Below, piece by piece: positions 1 through 8,300 of a DNA stretch of 18,160 bases; the stretch's first letter is position 1, and each line of letters opens with the position of its first letter. A program made the position numbers and the translations under genes. The notes under the pieces were generated by a model, which worked only from the letters and a program-made list of their open reading frames with translations, did not search any database and was not told the origin of the DNA. The stretch lies in contig JBASNZ010000024.1 of the NCBI GenBank assembly GCA_049657775.1, positions 1 through 18,160 of the forward strand, written 5' to 3'. The DNA comes from JBASNZ01 sp049657775 (GTDB lineage: Bacteria; Actinomycetota; Coriobacteriia; Anaerosomatales; Anaerosomataceae).

Positions 1-2961
1 CAGGTCCTTCGCCCACGTGACGCCGCGTCGCTCCAGGTCCGCGCGCGCGAGTGACAGCGGGTGACACGCCAGCGAGAGTCCTACGAGTTCGAGTTCGGCC
101 GAGAGTCGCCGTTCGATCGACCAGCCCGAGACGTGCGCCGGGTCCTCGGTGGTTCGCGCCTTCGCGGGAGCGAGCACCAGTACGTCATCGCCGGCAACGC
201 CCTCGCGTGCGATGACCGCCTTCATCTCGGGCAGCAGCGCCAACAGCTCGTCACGTGTGGGCGGACGCCCGGCGTCCGTGGTGCCGAGACCATCCAGCGC
301 GCCCACGCGGATGAGGCTCTCGGCCGCCGACGCCTCGGCACGCGTGCGGCGCAGGAAGTCAGCGAGATCGCGGAAGGGTCGCACGTCCTGCTCGTGCTCG
401 ACGGCGGCGAGCAGGCGCTGTGTCATCTCGTGGACATCGCGCAGCCCCACGCGAACCGATCGCCCGTCGTCTTCGACGGTGTACGTGCCGCGTGAGGCGT
501 TCACATGTGGTGGCAGAACGCCGATTCCATGACGTCTAGCATCGTTGAGCACGAGACGAGGCGTGTAAAAGCCCATCGGCTCGTTGTTGAGGATGGCGGC
601 GGTGAACTCGGCCGGGTAGTACCGCTTGAGCCAGGCGCTCGCATACGAGACGACCGCGAAGCACGCCGCATGGGCCTTACAGAACCCGTACGCCGCGAAC
701 CCCTGAAGCTGGCGGAAGGTCTCCTCGGCAGCATCCCTGGCAACCCCGAGGGCGACCGCACGCTCGACGAAGTGACCGTGGATGGACTCCATCTCCTCAC
801 GCGAGCGGTCCTTGGTCATCGCGCGGCGAAGCGAGTCCGCCTCGGCTAGCGAGAAGCCGGCGATCGCCTGGGCCACGCGAAGCACCTGCTCCTGGTAGAG
901 GATCACCCCGTAGCTGTCGCGCAAGACTTCGCCCATGGCGGGGTGCGGCACCGTGACCGGCTCCACGCCGTGTCGGCGGCGGATGAACGGCGTGATCATC
1001 TCGGCCTCGAGGGGGCCGGGGCGAAAGAGCGATATCGCGGCGATGATGTCCTCGAAGTCGCGCTCTTTGAGCCGCATCGCCAAGTTGCGCTGGCCGCTAC
1101 TCTCCAGCTGGAACATCCCCACGGTGTCCGCCGAGGCGATGAGGTCGTAGACCGCGGGGTCGTCGGGCACCAGTTCGAACGGCTCGGGTACCGCATCGAC
1201 ACCGACCCGGGCACGTGCAAGATCGACGGTATCGCTGATCGCCGAGTGCATCCTCAGGCCTAGGATGTCCATCTTGACCAACCCGAGGGCCTCGATGTCG
1301 TCCTTGTCGTACTGCGAGACCACGACGCCCTTTGCGGCCCACTGGAGTGGCATCCAGGTGTCGATGGACTCCCGGGTGATGATGAACCCTCCCAGGTGCG
1401 TACCGAGGTGCATAGGGCATCCTGAGAGCTCCTGCGCCAGTTCGGTGAGCAGCCCGTAACGCTCGGCGTCCTTGAGCGGGTGGTTGGTACACTCGGGGTA
1501 GGTGTCGAGCACCTCACGGAGCCGGTGCGCGCTTACCCACGGCAGGTGACGCGAGAGCGCGTTGACTTCGTCGATCGGCAGATCGAACGCCCTGGCTACC
1601 GTGCGCACAGCACCGCGGGCGGTCATCGTCTGGACGGTGGCCACCATGGCCACATGCTCGCTGCCGAAGCGCTTGTAGATGTAGTCGATGACCTCGTCGC
1701 GGCGGCGTGAGTCGAAGTCGACATCGATGTCGGGCATCTGACGCCGCTCCGGGTTCAAGAACCGCTCGAAGAGCAGGTCGTGCCGGATGGGGTCTGCGTC
1801 CGTGATGCCGAGGAGGTACGTGACGATGCTGTCGCCGGCACTCCCCCGTCCCGAGTAGCGGATGCCGCGCGAGCGCGCGAAGTCCACGATGTCCTTCACG
1901 ACAAGGAAGTACTCCGAGAAGCCCAGGTCCTGGATGACCGCGAGTTCGTGCTGGAGGCGCGCGACGGAGGCGGGCGTGACCGGTCGGTAGCGTCGCTCGA
2001 GGCCCTGCCAGGACGCCCTTGCAAGCGTTGAGTACGCGGTCTCACCCGACGGAACCTCCACGCCCGGGAAGTGGAACGCGCCCAGACCGAGGTCCAGGTT
2101 GCAGCGCTCCGCGATCTGAAGCGTGGCGTCGCACGCCTGTGGAAGGTCCGGGAACAACCGGCGCATCTCCCCCGCCGGCTTGAGCCACAGTTCCGCGTTC
2201 TCGCGGCCGTACGGTCCCGGAAGTCCACCGCCTGCCCCCGCGGCAGCGAGCACGTCGTGCAAACGGAACTCCCTTCGCTCGACGTAGTGAACGTTATTGG
2301 TGGCGACGATCGGAAGCTCGAGACGCTCCGCCAACACCGCAAGCCCGCTGACGTACCGGGGCGAGTCGGGGGTGAGCAGGTTCATCACCTCGACGTAGAA
2401 GTCTCCGACCGCAAAGCAGCGGGCAAGCCGCCTGAGCGCTTCTTCGGCACGCCAGCCAAGCCCCGCGTGAACCGCGGAGCCGGCCTCGCCGCACGGACAG
2501 CCCGACATCCCGATGAGCCCCTCTGAGTGCCTGGCCAGATCCGCCAGGTCAACGACCGAAGGCTCGTCGGCGCTGCGCACGTGCGCGCGGGACAGCAGTC
2601 CGCACAGATTGCGGTAGCCGGTCATGTCCTTCACAAGAAGCGTGAGATGAAATCCCCGGCCCGCCGCACGCCCGAAGCCGACAGGTGCGGGAAGATGCAA
2701 CCGTTCCTCGGGAGGCAGATCGCCCTCCTCGCCGGGAAGCGCGGCGGTTTCGACGACGATCTCGGCGCCAAGGATCGGCTTGAGGCCGGCCTTGAGCGCC
2801 TTGCGGTAGAAACGCATGCTTCCGTACAGCCCCTGGTGGTCCGTGAGGGCCAGAGCCTGCATCCCAAGATCGCCGGCACGCGCGATGAGCGCATCTATGT
2901 CCGCCGCGCCGTCCATGAAGCTGAAGCGCGAATGTACATGCAGGTGCACGAAACCGCTCAT
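1..2961 (-). CDS. dnaE2: DnaE2/ImuC-type error-prone DNA polymerase III alpha subunit (partial, C-terminus off window)
   Basis: The 987 visible codons are uninterrupted from ATG 2961 to the left edge, and the C-terminus is cut off. The N-terminal PHP domain shows HLHVH at residues 6-10 and TDH at 40-42. The C-family palm carries PDIDVDF at 410-416, so D411 and D413 are the likely catalytic aspartates, with D565 in KMDILGL as the third. The stretch NNEPMGFY followed by DARRHG, and the PDIDVDF form of the palm motif, resemble DnaE2 more than replicative DnaE1. DnaE2 proteins act in SOS-dependent translesion synthesis with ImuB and the sliding clamp. The start lies 7 bp after the stop of the ImuB-C-like gene, so the two are almost certainly cotranscribed from the LexA-type promoter near 3463-3491. 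The visible part ends near LSLACHPL, so roughly the last 60-120 residues (OB-fold region) should lie to the left. The DnaE family is certain; the DnaE2 subtype is well supported by motifs and context. Confidence 0.9.
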   Translation of the reverse strand, partial: MSGFVHLHVHSRFSFMDGAADIDALIARAGDLGMQALALTDHQGLYGSMRFYRKALKAGLKPILGAEIVVETAALPGEEGDLPPEERLHLPAPVGFGRAAGRGFHLTLLVKDMTGYRNLCGLLSRAHVRSADEPSVVDLADLARHSEGLIGMSGCPCGEAGSAVHAGLGWRAEEALRRLARCFAVGDFYVEVMNLLTPDSPRYVSGLAVLAERLELPIVATNNVHYVERREFRLHDVLAAAGAGGGLPGPYGRENAELWLKPAGEMRRLFPDLPQACDATLQIAERCNLDLGLGAFHFPGVEVPSGETAYSTLARASWQGLERRYRPVTPASVARLQHELAVIQDLGFSEYFLVVKDIVDFARSRGIRYSGRGSAGDSIVTYLLGITDADPIRHDLLFERFLNPERRQMPDIDVDFDSRRRDEVIDYIYKRFGSEHVAMVATVQTMTARGAVRTVARAFDLPIDEVNALSRHLPWVSAHRLREVLDTYPECTNHPLKDAERYGLLTELAQELSGCPMHLGTHLGGFIITRESIDTWMPLQWAAKGVVVSQYDKDDIEALGLVKMDILGLRMHSAISDTVDLARARVGVDAVPEPFELVPDDPAVYDLIASADTVGMFQLESSGQRNLAMRLKERDFEDIIAAISLFRPGPLEAEMITPFIRRRHGVEPVTVPHPAMGEVLRDSYGVILYQEQVLRVAQAIAGFSLAEADSLRRAMTKDRSREEMESIHGHFVERAVALGVARDAAEETFRQLQGFAAYGFCKAHAACFAVVSYASAWLKRYYPAEFTAAILNNEPMGFYTPRLVLNDARRHGIGVLPPHVNASRGTYTVEDDGRSVRVGLRDVHEMTQRLLAAVEHEQDVRPFRDLADFLRRTRAEASAAESLIRVGALDGLGTTDAGRPPTRDELLALLPEMKAVIAREGVAGDDVLVLAPAKARTTEDPAHVSGWSIERRLSAELELVGLSLACHPLSLARADLERRGVTWAKDL

Positions 2962-2968
2962 GGCGTTC

Positions 2969-3388
2969 TTAATCGACGACGCCGACAAGAAGCCAGGCGT
3001 CCTCAAGACGGTCGTAGGCCAGGTCATAGAGGCCACCACGAGCCAGCACGCGGAAACACCGTCGGCTCACCCGGCGACGCGGGTCCCACCATGCGCGCTC
3101 GAGCGTCCAGGTCTGGACGAGCGCATCGACGCGATAGTCCTTAGTACGCCACACGAACGCAACGGGTGACCGTTTGCGTCCGTCCCATGAGACTTCTACA
3201 ACCTCCTCGCGCCGCTTGCCCGCACTCGCGCTGCCGCCTCCCGCTATCTGGGAACCGCGCATGACCCAGGGACTTTTGAGCAGCTCGAGTACCACCGGTA
3301 AACGAGTATCCCTGCCGGTGAACAGGTCGAGCGGCTGCCCTTCGTCACGTGCGGGGTCGAACTCTTTGATAGCGCGGTTGCGGCCCAT
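2969..3388 (-). CDS. Stand-alone ImuB C-terminal-like protein (DUF6504 type) with a putative clamp-binding motif
   Basis: 139 residues from ATG 3388. The C-terminal half (about residues 60-139) contains AFVWRTKDYRVDAL, then TLERAWWDP, a basic stretch, and YDRLEDAWLLVGVVD. I read this as the domain that follows the Y-family polymerase core in actinobacterial ImuB, and that occurs as a separate DUF6504 protein beside dnaE2 in other actinomycetes. No Y-family catalytic domain is present. Near the N-terminus, QPLDLF at 18-23 fits the beta-clamp-binding hexapeptide pattern (compare QAMSLF in E. coli HolA). Residues 46-60 are Gly/Ser/Ala-rich and may be a flexible linker. The gene is the first of a two-gene unit with dnaE2 (7-bp gap), downstream of a LexA-like box. 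My inference is that it bridges DnaE2 to the clamp. Family assignment is from memory of the motifs, not from a search. Confidence 0.75.
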   Translation of the reverse strand: MGRNRAIKEFDPARDEGQPLDLFTGRDTRLPVVLELLKSPWVMRGSQIAGGGSASAGKRREEVVEVSWDGRKRSPVAFVWRTKDYRVDALVQTWTLERAWWDPRRRVSRRCFRVLARGGLYDLAYDRLEDAWLLVGVVD

Positions 3389-3412
3389 GGGAGACTTCTT
3401 TCCGGGGAGCGG

Positions 3413-3456
3413 ACCGGGCGTGGATCAGGAGCCTACAGGGGGGATCCACGCCCGGT
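3413..3456 (-). other. Perfect 14-bp inverted repeat in the leader of the dnaE2 unit
   Basis: ACCGGGCGTGGATC (3413-3426) and its exact reverse complement (3443-3456) flank a 16-nt spacer. The predicted transcription start from the upstream -10 box is near 3456, so the transcript would begin almost exactly at the foot of this stem and carry a 5'-terminal hairpin, 24 nt before the ATG at 3388. No run of T follows on either strand, so it is not an ordinary terminator. It could protect the mRNA 5' end, affect translation, or bind a regulator as DNA. The repeat is seen directly; its role is unknown. Confidence 0.7.
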
Positions 3457-3462
3457 GGGTCC

Positions 3463-3491
3463 AGTATATCGAACATATGTTCGGTATACAA
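3463..3491 (-). promoter_or_regulatory. SOS-type promoter with a LexA box in the -35/-10 spacer
   Basis: On the minus strand TTGTAT (3486-3491) and TATACT (3463-3468) are separated by exactly 17 bp. The spacer contains the perfect palindrome CGAACATATGTTCG at 3470-3483. This matches the Gram-positive LexA consensus CGAACRNRYGTTCG at every position. The symmetry extends to 3464-3489 with one mismatched pair. A repressor bound here would block RNA polymerase at the promoter of the ImuB-C-like/dnaE2 unit. The match and spacing are seen in the sequence; LexA control is inferred from the well-known box and from the SOS function of the genes. Confidence 0.85.
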
Positions 3492-3493
3492 GA

Positions 3494-3525
3494 CAGCCCT
3501 GACACCGGGACAGGTGTTCGGGCTG
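3494..3525 (-). terminator. Candidate terminator hairpin after the radical SAM gene
   Basis: A 13-bp stem with two mismatches (3494-3506 against 3513-3525) closes a 6-nt loop about 40 bp beyond the radical SAM stop codon. On the minus strand it is followed by TCTTGT, a weak U-tract, and then directly by the SOS promoter of the next unit. It probably separates the radical SAM transcript from the dnaE2 unit, but read-through cannot be excluded. Confidence 0.45.
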
Positions 3526-3563
3526 ATGCGTCACGGCCATGCGTGTACGCGCGAGGGTACGGC

Positions 3564-4766
3564 CTACCGGACGGCGTACGCGGCGAGCTGGTGATAGCGC
3601 TTGCGCTTCACCGCTTCAGGAACCTGCTCGGGCAGCCGCGCCGCGGGAGTCCCGGGTCGGCTCTCATAACAGTACAGCTTGATCTCATCGAAGCGCAGCT
3701 CTTTGAGGAGTGCCTCCGTGAGCGCCACGTCCTCATCGGTCTCGCCCGGAAAGCCCACCAGGATATGGGTCTTGAAGCTCACCTCGGGCATCCGGCGCTG
3801 CAGCTTGGTGATCACGCGGCGAATGTCGTCGGCACGATACCGGCGTCCCATCCGCTTGAGCACGTGATCACTCCCCGACTGGATGGGTATCCGCATGTCC
3901 ACGAGCCGGTGCCGGTTCTGTTCGAGGAGCGTCATGAGCTCGTCGCCGTACTCCACAAGCCACTGCACGTTGCAGTCGTTCATGATGATCTTGTAGTCGC
4001 CCTCGATCGCGAATACAGCCTGCAGCAACTCCACGAGGGTGCTGCCGCGATCGACGCCGTAACTGCCCACGTCCTCGGCGATGAGCACGAACCGGCGATA
4101 CCCCTCGCTCAGTCCCTGCTTGAACGTCTTGACGACATCCTCGATGGGCCTGCTCACGAGCGGCCCCGTGCCGACCCTGATCGCGCAGTACGTGCATCGC
4201 CCGTTGCAGCCGTGGGCGACCATCACGCTGTAGACGTCGCTCGGGAACACGTCCCACGACTTGCGAACGCTGATGACCTTGCGGTAGACGAAGTTGCCCA
4301 CGTTCCTGAAGAAGCTGCGCGTCGGACTGAATTCATCGCGCAATCTGGCAAACGAAAACGTATCGCCCTTGAGGTCCTGAACATCGGGAATCGTCCCGCC
4401 ATCATCCATGGCCGAGAACGGCACGCGCGCCGAGATGATCCCGTCCAGAGCGTCAAGCTCATCGGGCTCCAGCACCGTTGTCCCCTCAAAGCGGTCAAGA
4501 GCTCCGGGATTGATGCGTGTAAGGCAGCCCGTGACAACCACCGTCGCACCGGGACGCAGCTTCTCCACCGCACAGTCGATCGTCAGGAGCGAGCGGTCCT
4601 CGGTGCCCTGGAATCCGCCGCACGTGACGACGATGATGATGTCGGCGCGACCAGGAAATCTGGTGGGACGCCATCCGTTGGCCTGCAGGTACCGGAATAC
4701 CTTCGCGGCATCGAGGCTCCTGCGTGGGCATCCCTTTCGACAGCACACGTAGAACCGAGACGTCAT
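3564..4766 (-). CDS. MiaB/RimO-like radical SAM protein without TRAM domain, likely SOS-controlled
   Basis: 400 residues from ATG 4766. The N-terminal methylthiotransferase (UPF0004-like) domain keeps three candidate auxiliary-cluster cysteines: C13 (KGCPRRSLD), C49 (VVTCGG) and C81 (VTGCLTR). The radical SAM core has CNGRCTYC (C187, C191, C194), IPIQSGSD near 294-300 and VGFPGETDED near 337-346. The protein ends soon after the barrel, so the C-terminal TRAM domain that binds tRNA in MiaB is missing, and sequence does not reveal the substrate. An in-frame ATG at 4856 would add 30 residues that look unlike the family; I prefer 4766 because the protein then begins with the domain and an AGGG lies upstream. 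The 4856 start would be almost leaderless. A promoter with a LexA-like box lies at 4867-4896. Radical SAM methylthiotransferase-like family is secure; exact reaction unknown. Confidence 0.85.
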   Translation of the reverse strand: MTSRFYVCCRKGCPRRSLDAAKVFRYLQANGWRPTRFPGRADIIIVVTCGGFQGTEDRSLLTIDCAVEKLRPGATVVVTGCLTRINPGALDRFEGTTVLEPDELDALDGIISARVPFSAMDDGGTIPDVQDLKGDTFSFARLRDEFSPTRSFFRNVGNFVYRKVISVRKSWDVFPSDVYSVMVAHGCNGRCTYCAIRVGTGPLVSRPIEDVVKTFKQGLSEGYRRFVLIAEDVGSYGVDRGSTLVELLQAVFAIEGDYKIIMNDCNVQWLVEYGDELMTLLEQNRHRLVDMRIPIQSGSDHVLKRMGRRYRADDIRRVITKLQRRMPEVSFKTHILVGFPGETDEDVALTEALLKELRFDEIKLYCYESRPGTPAARLPEQVPEAVKRKRYHQLAAYAVR

Positions 4767-4866
4767 TGACAGGCCCTCGTCTTCTCGAGTACTCGACGTC
4801 GGGACGACCGACAGGCGCTTCAGCGTGTGTGAGTTGCGAGTGTGCGATCCCCTCATCGCTGGTGTC

Positions 4867-4896
4867 AGGATACCGAGCGAACGACCGTTCGTGCAA
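4867..4896 (-). promoter_or_regulatory. Promoter with second LexA-like palindrome, upstream of the radical SAM gene
   Basis: On the minus strand TTGCAC (4891-4896) and TATCCT (4867-4872) are 18 bp apart. The spacer and the first base of the -35 hold CGAACGACCGTTCG (4878-4891), with 6-bp perfect arms. It has the CGAAC-N4-GTTCG frame and differs from the strict RNRY centre at one position. The architecture matches the dnaE2 promoter 1.4 kb downstream. Predicted start is near 4860, giving a leader of about 94 nt to ATG 4766. LexA control is inferred. Confidence 0.65.
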
Positions 4897-4922
4897 TGGT
4901 CCGATGGGTATATCGGTTAGCG

Positions 4923-6251
4923 CTATACGTCCTCGGGCCGCGTCGATTCCGCTCTCCGCGCATGGATACGGCCTACCGAGACCTCGCCGTAGTCCAGGGC
5001 CTGTAGCAGTGCATCCACGACGTGGGGGTCGAATTGTATCCCCCGACCTCTCATCAATTCCTCGCGAGCGATCGTCAAGCTGAGTGCCTGCCGGTACGGT
5101 CTGTCGGATGTCATCGCGTCGAAAGCGTCAGCGACAGCCAGGATCCGTGACTCCTGGGGCACCTTCTCTCCCGCCATGCCGCTCGGGTAGCCGGCCCCGT
5201 CCCACCGCTCGTGGTGATGGCGAACGACCTCCACGAGGTCGCGCAAGAACGGGATCGACTCGATGATCCGTGCGCCTATGTCGCTGTGATCCCGTATCTC
5301 CAGCCACTCTTCATCGGTAAGCCCCGAGGGTTTGAGCAGCACGTTCTCCGCCACGCCGATCTTCCCTACATCGTGCAGCAGACCTGCGCGCTCCAGGTTC
5401 TGGAGACGATGCTCGTCCAGCCCCAGACGGCGTCCGATGGCAAGGGCATACTCGGTCACCGCGAGCGAATGCCGCGCGGTGTAGCTGTCCTTGGCGTCAA
5501 CCGCCGCGATCAACGCTTGCAGCGTCCCCAACGAGTGTTCTTCGAGATCACGCAGCGAGGTCATCAGCCGCGCGTTGACCAACTCCGCCTCGGCCTCGGT
5601 CTCGTGAAGCGTTCTGACCCCGCGACGAACGATCTGCAGCTGCGTCATGTACAACACAACGGCGCCGAGAAGGACGACGGCCCAGATCACAACGTTCGTG
5701 TCGTTGATTTGCGCTTGGATCGGCGCGTAGGACTCGTAGATCTCGAAGACGCCGATGACCTCGTCGGTTTGAGGGTGGCGGATCGGCGCGTAGATCTCGA
5801 TGAGGTCCCCGAGCTCATCGAACTGACCGCGACTCTCGTGGTCGACGTCCGACGTTATGACCTCGGTTATCACGGCGCCGCGCATCGCCTCGCCGATAGC
5901 CTCTTCACTGGGAAAGACCTTGCCCTCGCCCTCGCGATCGGGCGAGTAGAGGAGCTTGGCGTTGGGGCTCCAGACCTTGACGTATGCGACACCCTGGCTC
6001 TGGAGGTCGTGATTCATCAGGTGATCCAGGCTGGCACGCGCCGAGCCGGACAGGGGTCTGTCCATGTTCGACTCTTCGATCTCGTGTGAAACCAGCGTCC
6101 CCACGAGAGTCGCCGTGGATCGACTGTTCGCGTATTCGATCGCGGAGTTCATGCGCCACGTGACCGCCACGCCCAGAATGAGAGCCATCGTCACACTGAG
6201 GACAAGACTCTCAAGGGCGTACTGTTCGACAAGCCCGAATCGGCGCCGCAT
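4923..6251 (-). CDS. Membrane-anchored HD-GYP cyclic-di-GMP phosphodiesterase
   Basis: 442 residues. A first membrane segment (about 12-32) and a second (about 187-204) bracket an outward-facing sensor region of roughly 150 residues, probably Cache-like. A short helical linker (about 208-240) leads to a complete HD-GYP domain: H261 in TARHS, HDVGK at 293-297, H322, HHH at 345-347, GYP in DGAGYP at 354-356, and D375 in VADAFDAM. All signature residues are present, so it should hydrolyse c-di-GMP. The ATG lies 17 bp after the feoB stop with a GAGGGGGTGGG stretch just upstream, so it appears to be the last gene of the dtxR-feoB operon. This suggests its synthesis follows iron control. The sensor ligand is not evident; no receiver domain is present. 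Confidence 0.92.
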   Translation of the reverse strand: MRRRFGLVEQYALESLVLSVTMALILGVAVTWRMNSAIEYANSRSTATLVGTLVSHEIEESNMDRPLSGSARASLDHLMNHDLQSQGVAYVKVWSPNAKLLYSPDREGEGKVFPSEEAIGEAMRGAVITEVITSDVDHESRGQFDELGDLIEIYAPIRHPQTDEVIGVFEIYESYAPIQAQINDTNVVIWAVVLLGAVVLYMTQLQIVRRGVRTLHETEAEAELVNARLMTSLRDLEEHSLGTLQALIAAVDAKDSYTARHSLAVTEYALAIGRRLGLDEHRLQNLERAGLLHDVGKIGVAENVLLKPSGLTDEEWLEIRDHSDIGARIIESIPFLRDLVEVVRHHHERWDGAGYPSGMAGEKVPQESRILAVADAFDAMTSDRPYRQALSLTIAREELMRGRGIQFDPHVVDALLQALDYGEVSVGRIHARRAESTRPEDV

Positions 6252-6269
6252 CCCACCCCCTCGATCGGT

Positions 6270-8297
6270 CTAGCGCCATCCTATCAGCGGCAGTATCCGG
6301 GCAGAAATGCCGCCCATCACAATAGCGGCGACGAGCGTGAACCCGACGATTCCCGCAGTCCGGAGCCATCCCTGTTGACGTGCGAGGACGGCGATGGTCG
6401 AGACGCACGGAACGGCGATCGTGTTAACAAGAGCGTACACGAACAAGTTGGTCGGCGTCATGAACGAGGTCAGTTGCGTTGCGGCGATTCCCATCGACGC
6501 GACCGCCATCGCAACGAGCAGCTGGAGGGCGAGCTCCTTCCTGAGCGTGCCGAAGAGCAGAGTGAGTCCGGCAACCGGTGGCAATCCCAGCCACGCGACC
6601 ACCACAGGCTCGAGCGGCTCCGTCAGGCGCCAGAGCACCCCGGTCTCGTACAGACCCCCCAGTACGAGACTGCCCACGATCACGATCGGTGTCGCCACCA
6701 GCAAGAACTCGCGGAACTGCGCCCACGCCTTGGATAGCACGCCCTTGACGCTGGGCGGCCTGAACGGGAACATCTCCATCACGAGTCCCGAACTTCTGCC
6801 GGGAATCATCTTGTTCAGCGCGAGCCCCGTGAGCGCTCCCAGCGCCGCCACCACGGCGAACACCCCAAGCGCAGGTTGCCAGCCGATGTAGTGTCCCACC
6901 GCCCCGAGGACGACCGCGGTCCGCGCGCTGCACGGGACCAGCGATACGAGCACGGACGCGATGAAGCGCTCGCGCTTGGACGGCAGCCGTCGTAAGGACA
7001 CGATCGCGGGTACGTTGCACCCGGCCGCGGCAACCAGCGGAAGTATCGCCCGACCATGCAACCCGAGACGATGCATCACCCTGTCCGCGAGAAACGCGAG
7101 GGAGTTGAGGTACCCCGAGTCCTCAAGCACCGCCAGGATCACATAGAACGTGAGTATGTACGGTAGCCCGATGGCCAAAGACGCCTCGACACCCGCGTCG
7201 AAGCCCCATCTAAGAACCGCCGCCAGGGTTCCCGTGCCCACAAGTGATTCGATGACCCGCGTGATCATCGGCGAAGCAAAAGCCTGCCAGCCGGCCGAGA
7301 AGGCACGGGCGAGTACATCGCCGACGATGAACAGGAATCCGAAGACCGATCCGAGCACGACGACCATCACAGGTACGCCGGTCCAGGGCGACGTCGTCAG
7401 TGTCCAGGCATCTCGTGGCCCACGTCTGGGCCCTCCGGCGCGCCCGGTCACGGCTGCTGTGGCCACCGCCCCCGCAAGCGCGTGCCGCTCTCGGGCGAGG
7501 CGAACCAGGACGTTCTCATTGTGAAGCGCCGCGATCTGCGCTCGAGCTTCAGCGGCCGCACCCGCGACCTCGCCCATTGCCAGAAACCGGCCCAGAAGTT
7601 CGGGGGCGCCTTCAACCAGGAGCAGCGCCACCGTCCTGGGATTCAGACGCTCGGGCAGCTCGAGTCGTGCGGCAGCGTCGATCACGGGAGCAAGAAGTGC
7701 CTCGAACGGCTCCCCGTACGAGGTGGGTCGCGCCCGCACGCCGGAATCGACAACGTCGAGGCAGACGCGCACAAGCTCGTCGGTCCCCGCGCCCGTGGTG
7801 GCGACCGTTTCGACCACCGGAACGCCAAGGCGGTCCTCCAGTGCCCTCCTGTCGACAGACAGTCCGTGGTGCTCGGCTTCATCCACCAGATTGAGGGCGA
7901 TCACGACGGGAGTGCCCACGTCTATCGTCTCAACGGCAAGGAACAGATTACGTTCCAGGTTGGTAGCGTCAGCCACCACGACCACGACGTCAGGCTTCAG
8001 GTCCAAAAGCGCCCTGCGTGTGAGCTGCTGCTCCAGAGCTTCGCCCGCGAGCGTGTAGGTTCCCGGTAGGTCGAGTACGACGATCCTGCGGTCCTTGGAG
8101 AAGGACTCACCGATGTTGACGCCCTGTGTCGTGCCGGGATAGTGGGCAGTCTCAACCCCAACGCCGGTGAGGCGGTTGAAGATACTCGACTTCCCAACGT
8201 TTGGATTGCCCACGAGCGCGATGACCACCGAGGAACCCCGCGTCGCCTCGAGCGCGCCGACCGGGTCCTCGTCATACGCCAGACTGACGCCCGCCAT
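6270..8297 (-). CDS. feoB: Ferrous iron transport protein B
   Basis: 675 residues. The N-terminal G domain shows G1 GNPNVGKS (30-37), PGTTQG (54-59) as G2, DLPG (76-79) as G3 and NLVD (136-139) as G4, followed by a helical regulatory region to about 290. The C-terminal half is a polytopic membrane domain beginning near 305. It contains EDSGYL near 392, GCNVPAI with C427, and LVPCSAR with C456, the two gate regions of FeoB. The second gate is less like the classical SCGAR form. The C-terminus has VPCVSTIAVL, also typical. FeoB imports Fe(II) across the inner membrane. GGAGGA precedes the ATG, 3 bp after the dtxR stop. No separate FeoA gene is present; the only FeoA-like (SH3) domain nearby is the C-terminus of the upstream repressor. 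Confidence 0.97.
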   Translation of the reverse strand: MAGVSLAYDEDPVGALEATRGSSVVIALVGNPNVGKSSIFNRLTGVGVETAHYPGTTQGVNIGESFSKDRRIVVLDLPGTYTLAGEALEQQLTRRALLDLKPDVVVVVADATNLERNLFLAVETIDVGTPVVIALNLVDEAEHHGLSVDRRALEDRLGVPVVETVATTGAGTDELVRVCLDVVDSGVRARPTSYGEPFEALLAPVIDAAARLELPERLNPRTVALLLVEGAPELLGRFLAMGEVAGAAAEARAQIAALHNENVLVRLARERHALAGAVATAAVTGRAGGPRRGPRDAWTLTTSPWTGVPVMVVVLGSVFGFLFIVGDVLARAFSAGWQAFASPMITRVIESLVGTGTLAAVLRWGFDAGVEASLAIGLPYILTFYVILAVLEDSGYLNSLAFLADRVMHRLGLHGRAILPLVAAAGCNVPAIVSLRRLPSKRERFIASVLVSLVPCSARTAVVLGAVGHYIGWQPALGVFAVVAALGALTGLALNKMIPGRSSGLVMEMFPFRPPSVKGVLSKAWAQFREFLLVATPIVIVGSLVLGGLYETGVLWRLTEPLEPVVVAWLGLPPVAGLTLLFGTLRKELALQLLVAMAVASMGIAATQLTSFMTPTNLFVYALVNTIAVPCVSTIAVLARQQGWLRTAGIVGFTLVAAIVMGGISARILPLIGWR

Positions 8298-8300
8298 GGA

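Noticed and set aside
3174..4769. 531-codon plus-strand reading frame
   Set aside because: It lies opposite the radical SAM gene, whose minus-strand translation has clear family motifs; the plus frame is a GC-rich shadow with no domain.
4901..4916. Short inverted repeat CCGAT/ATCGG after the HD-GYP gene as a terminator
   Set aside because: Only five pairs and no T-run; too weak to call.
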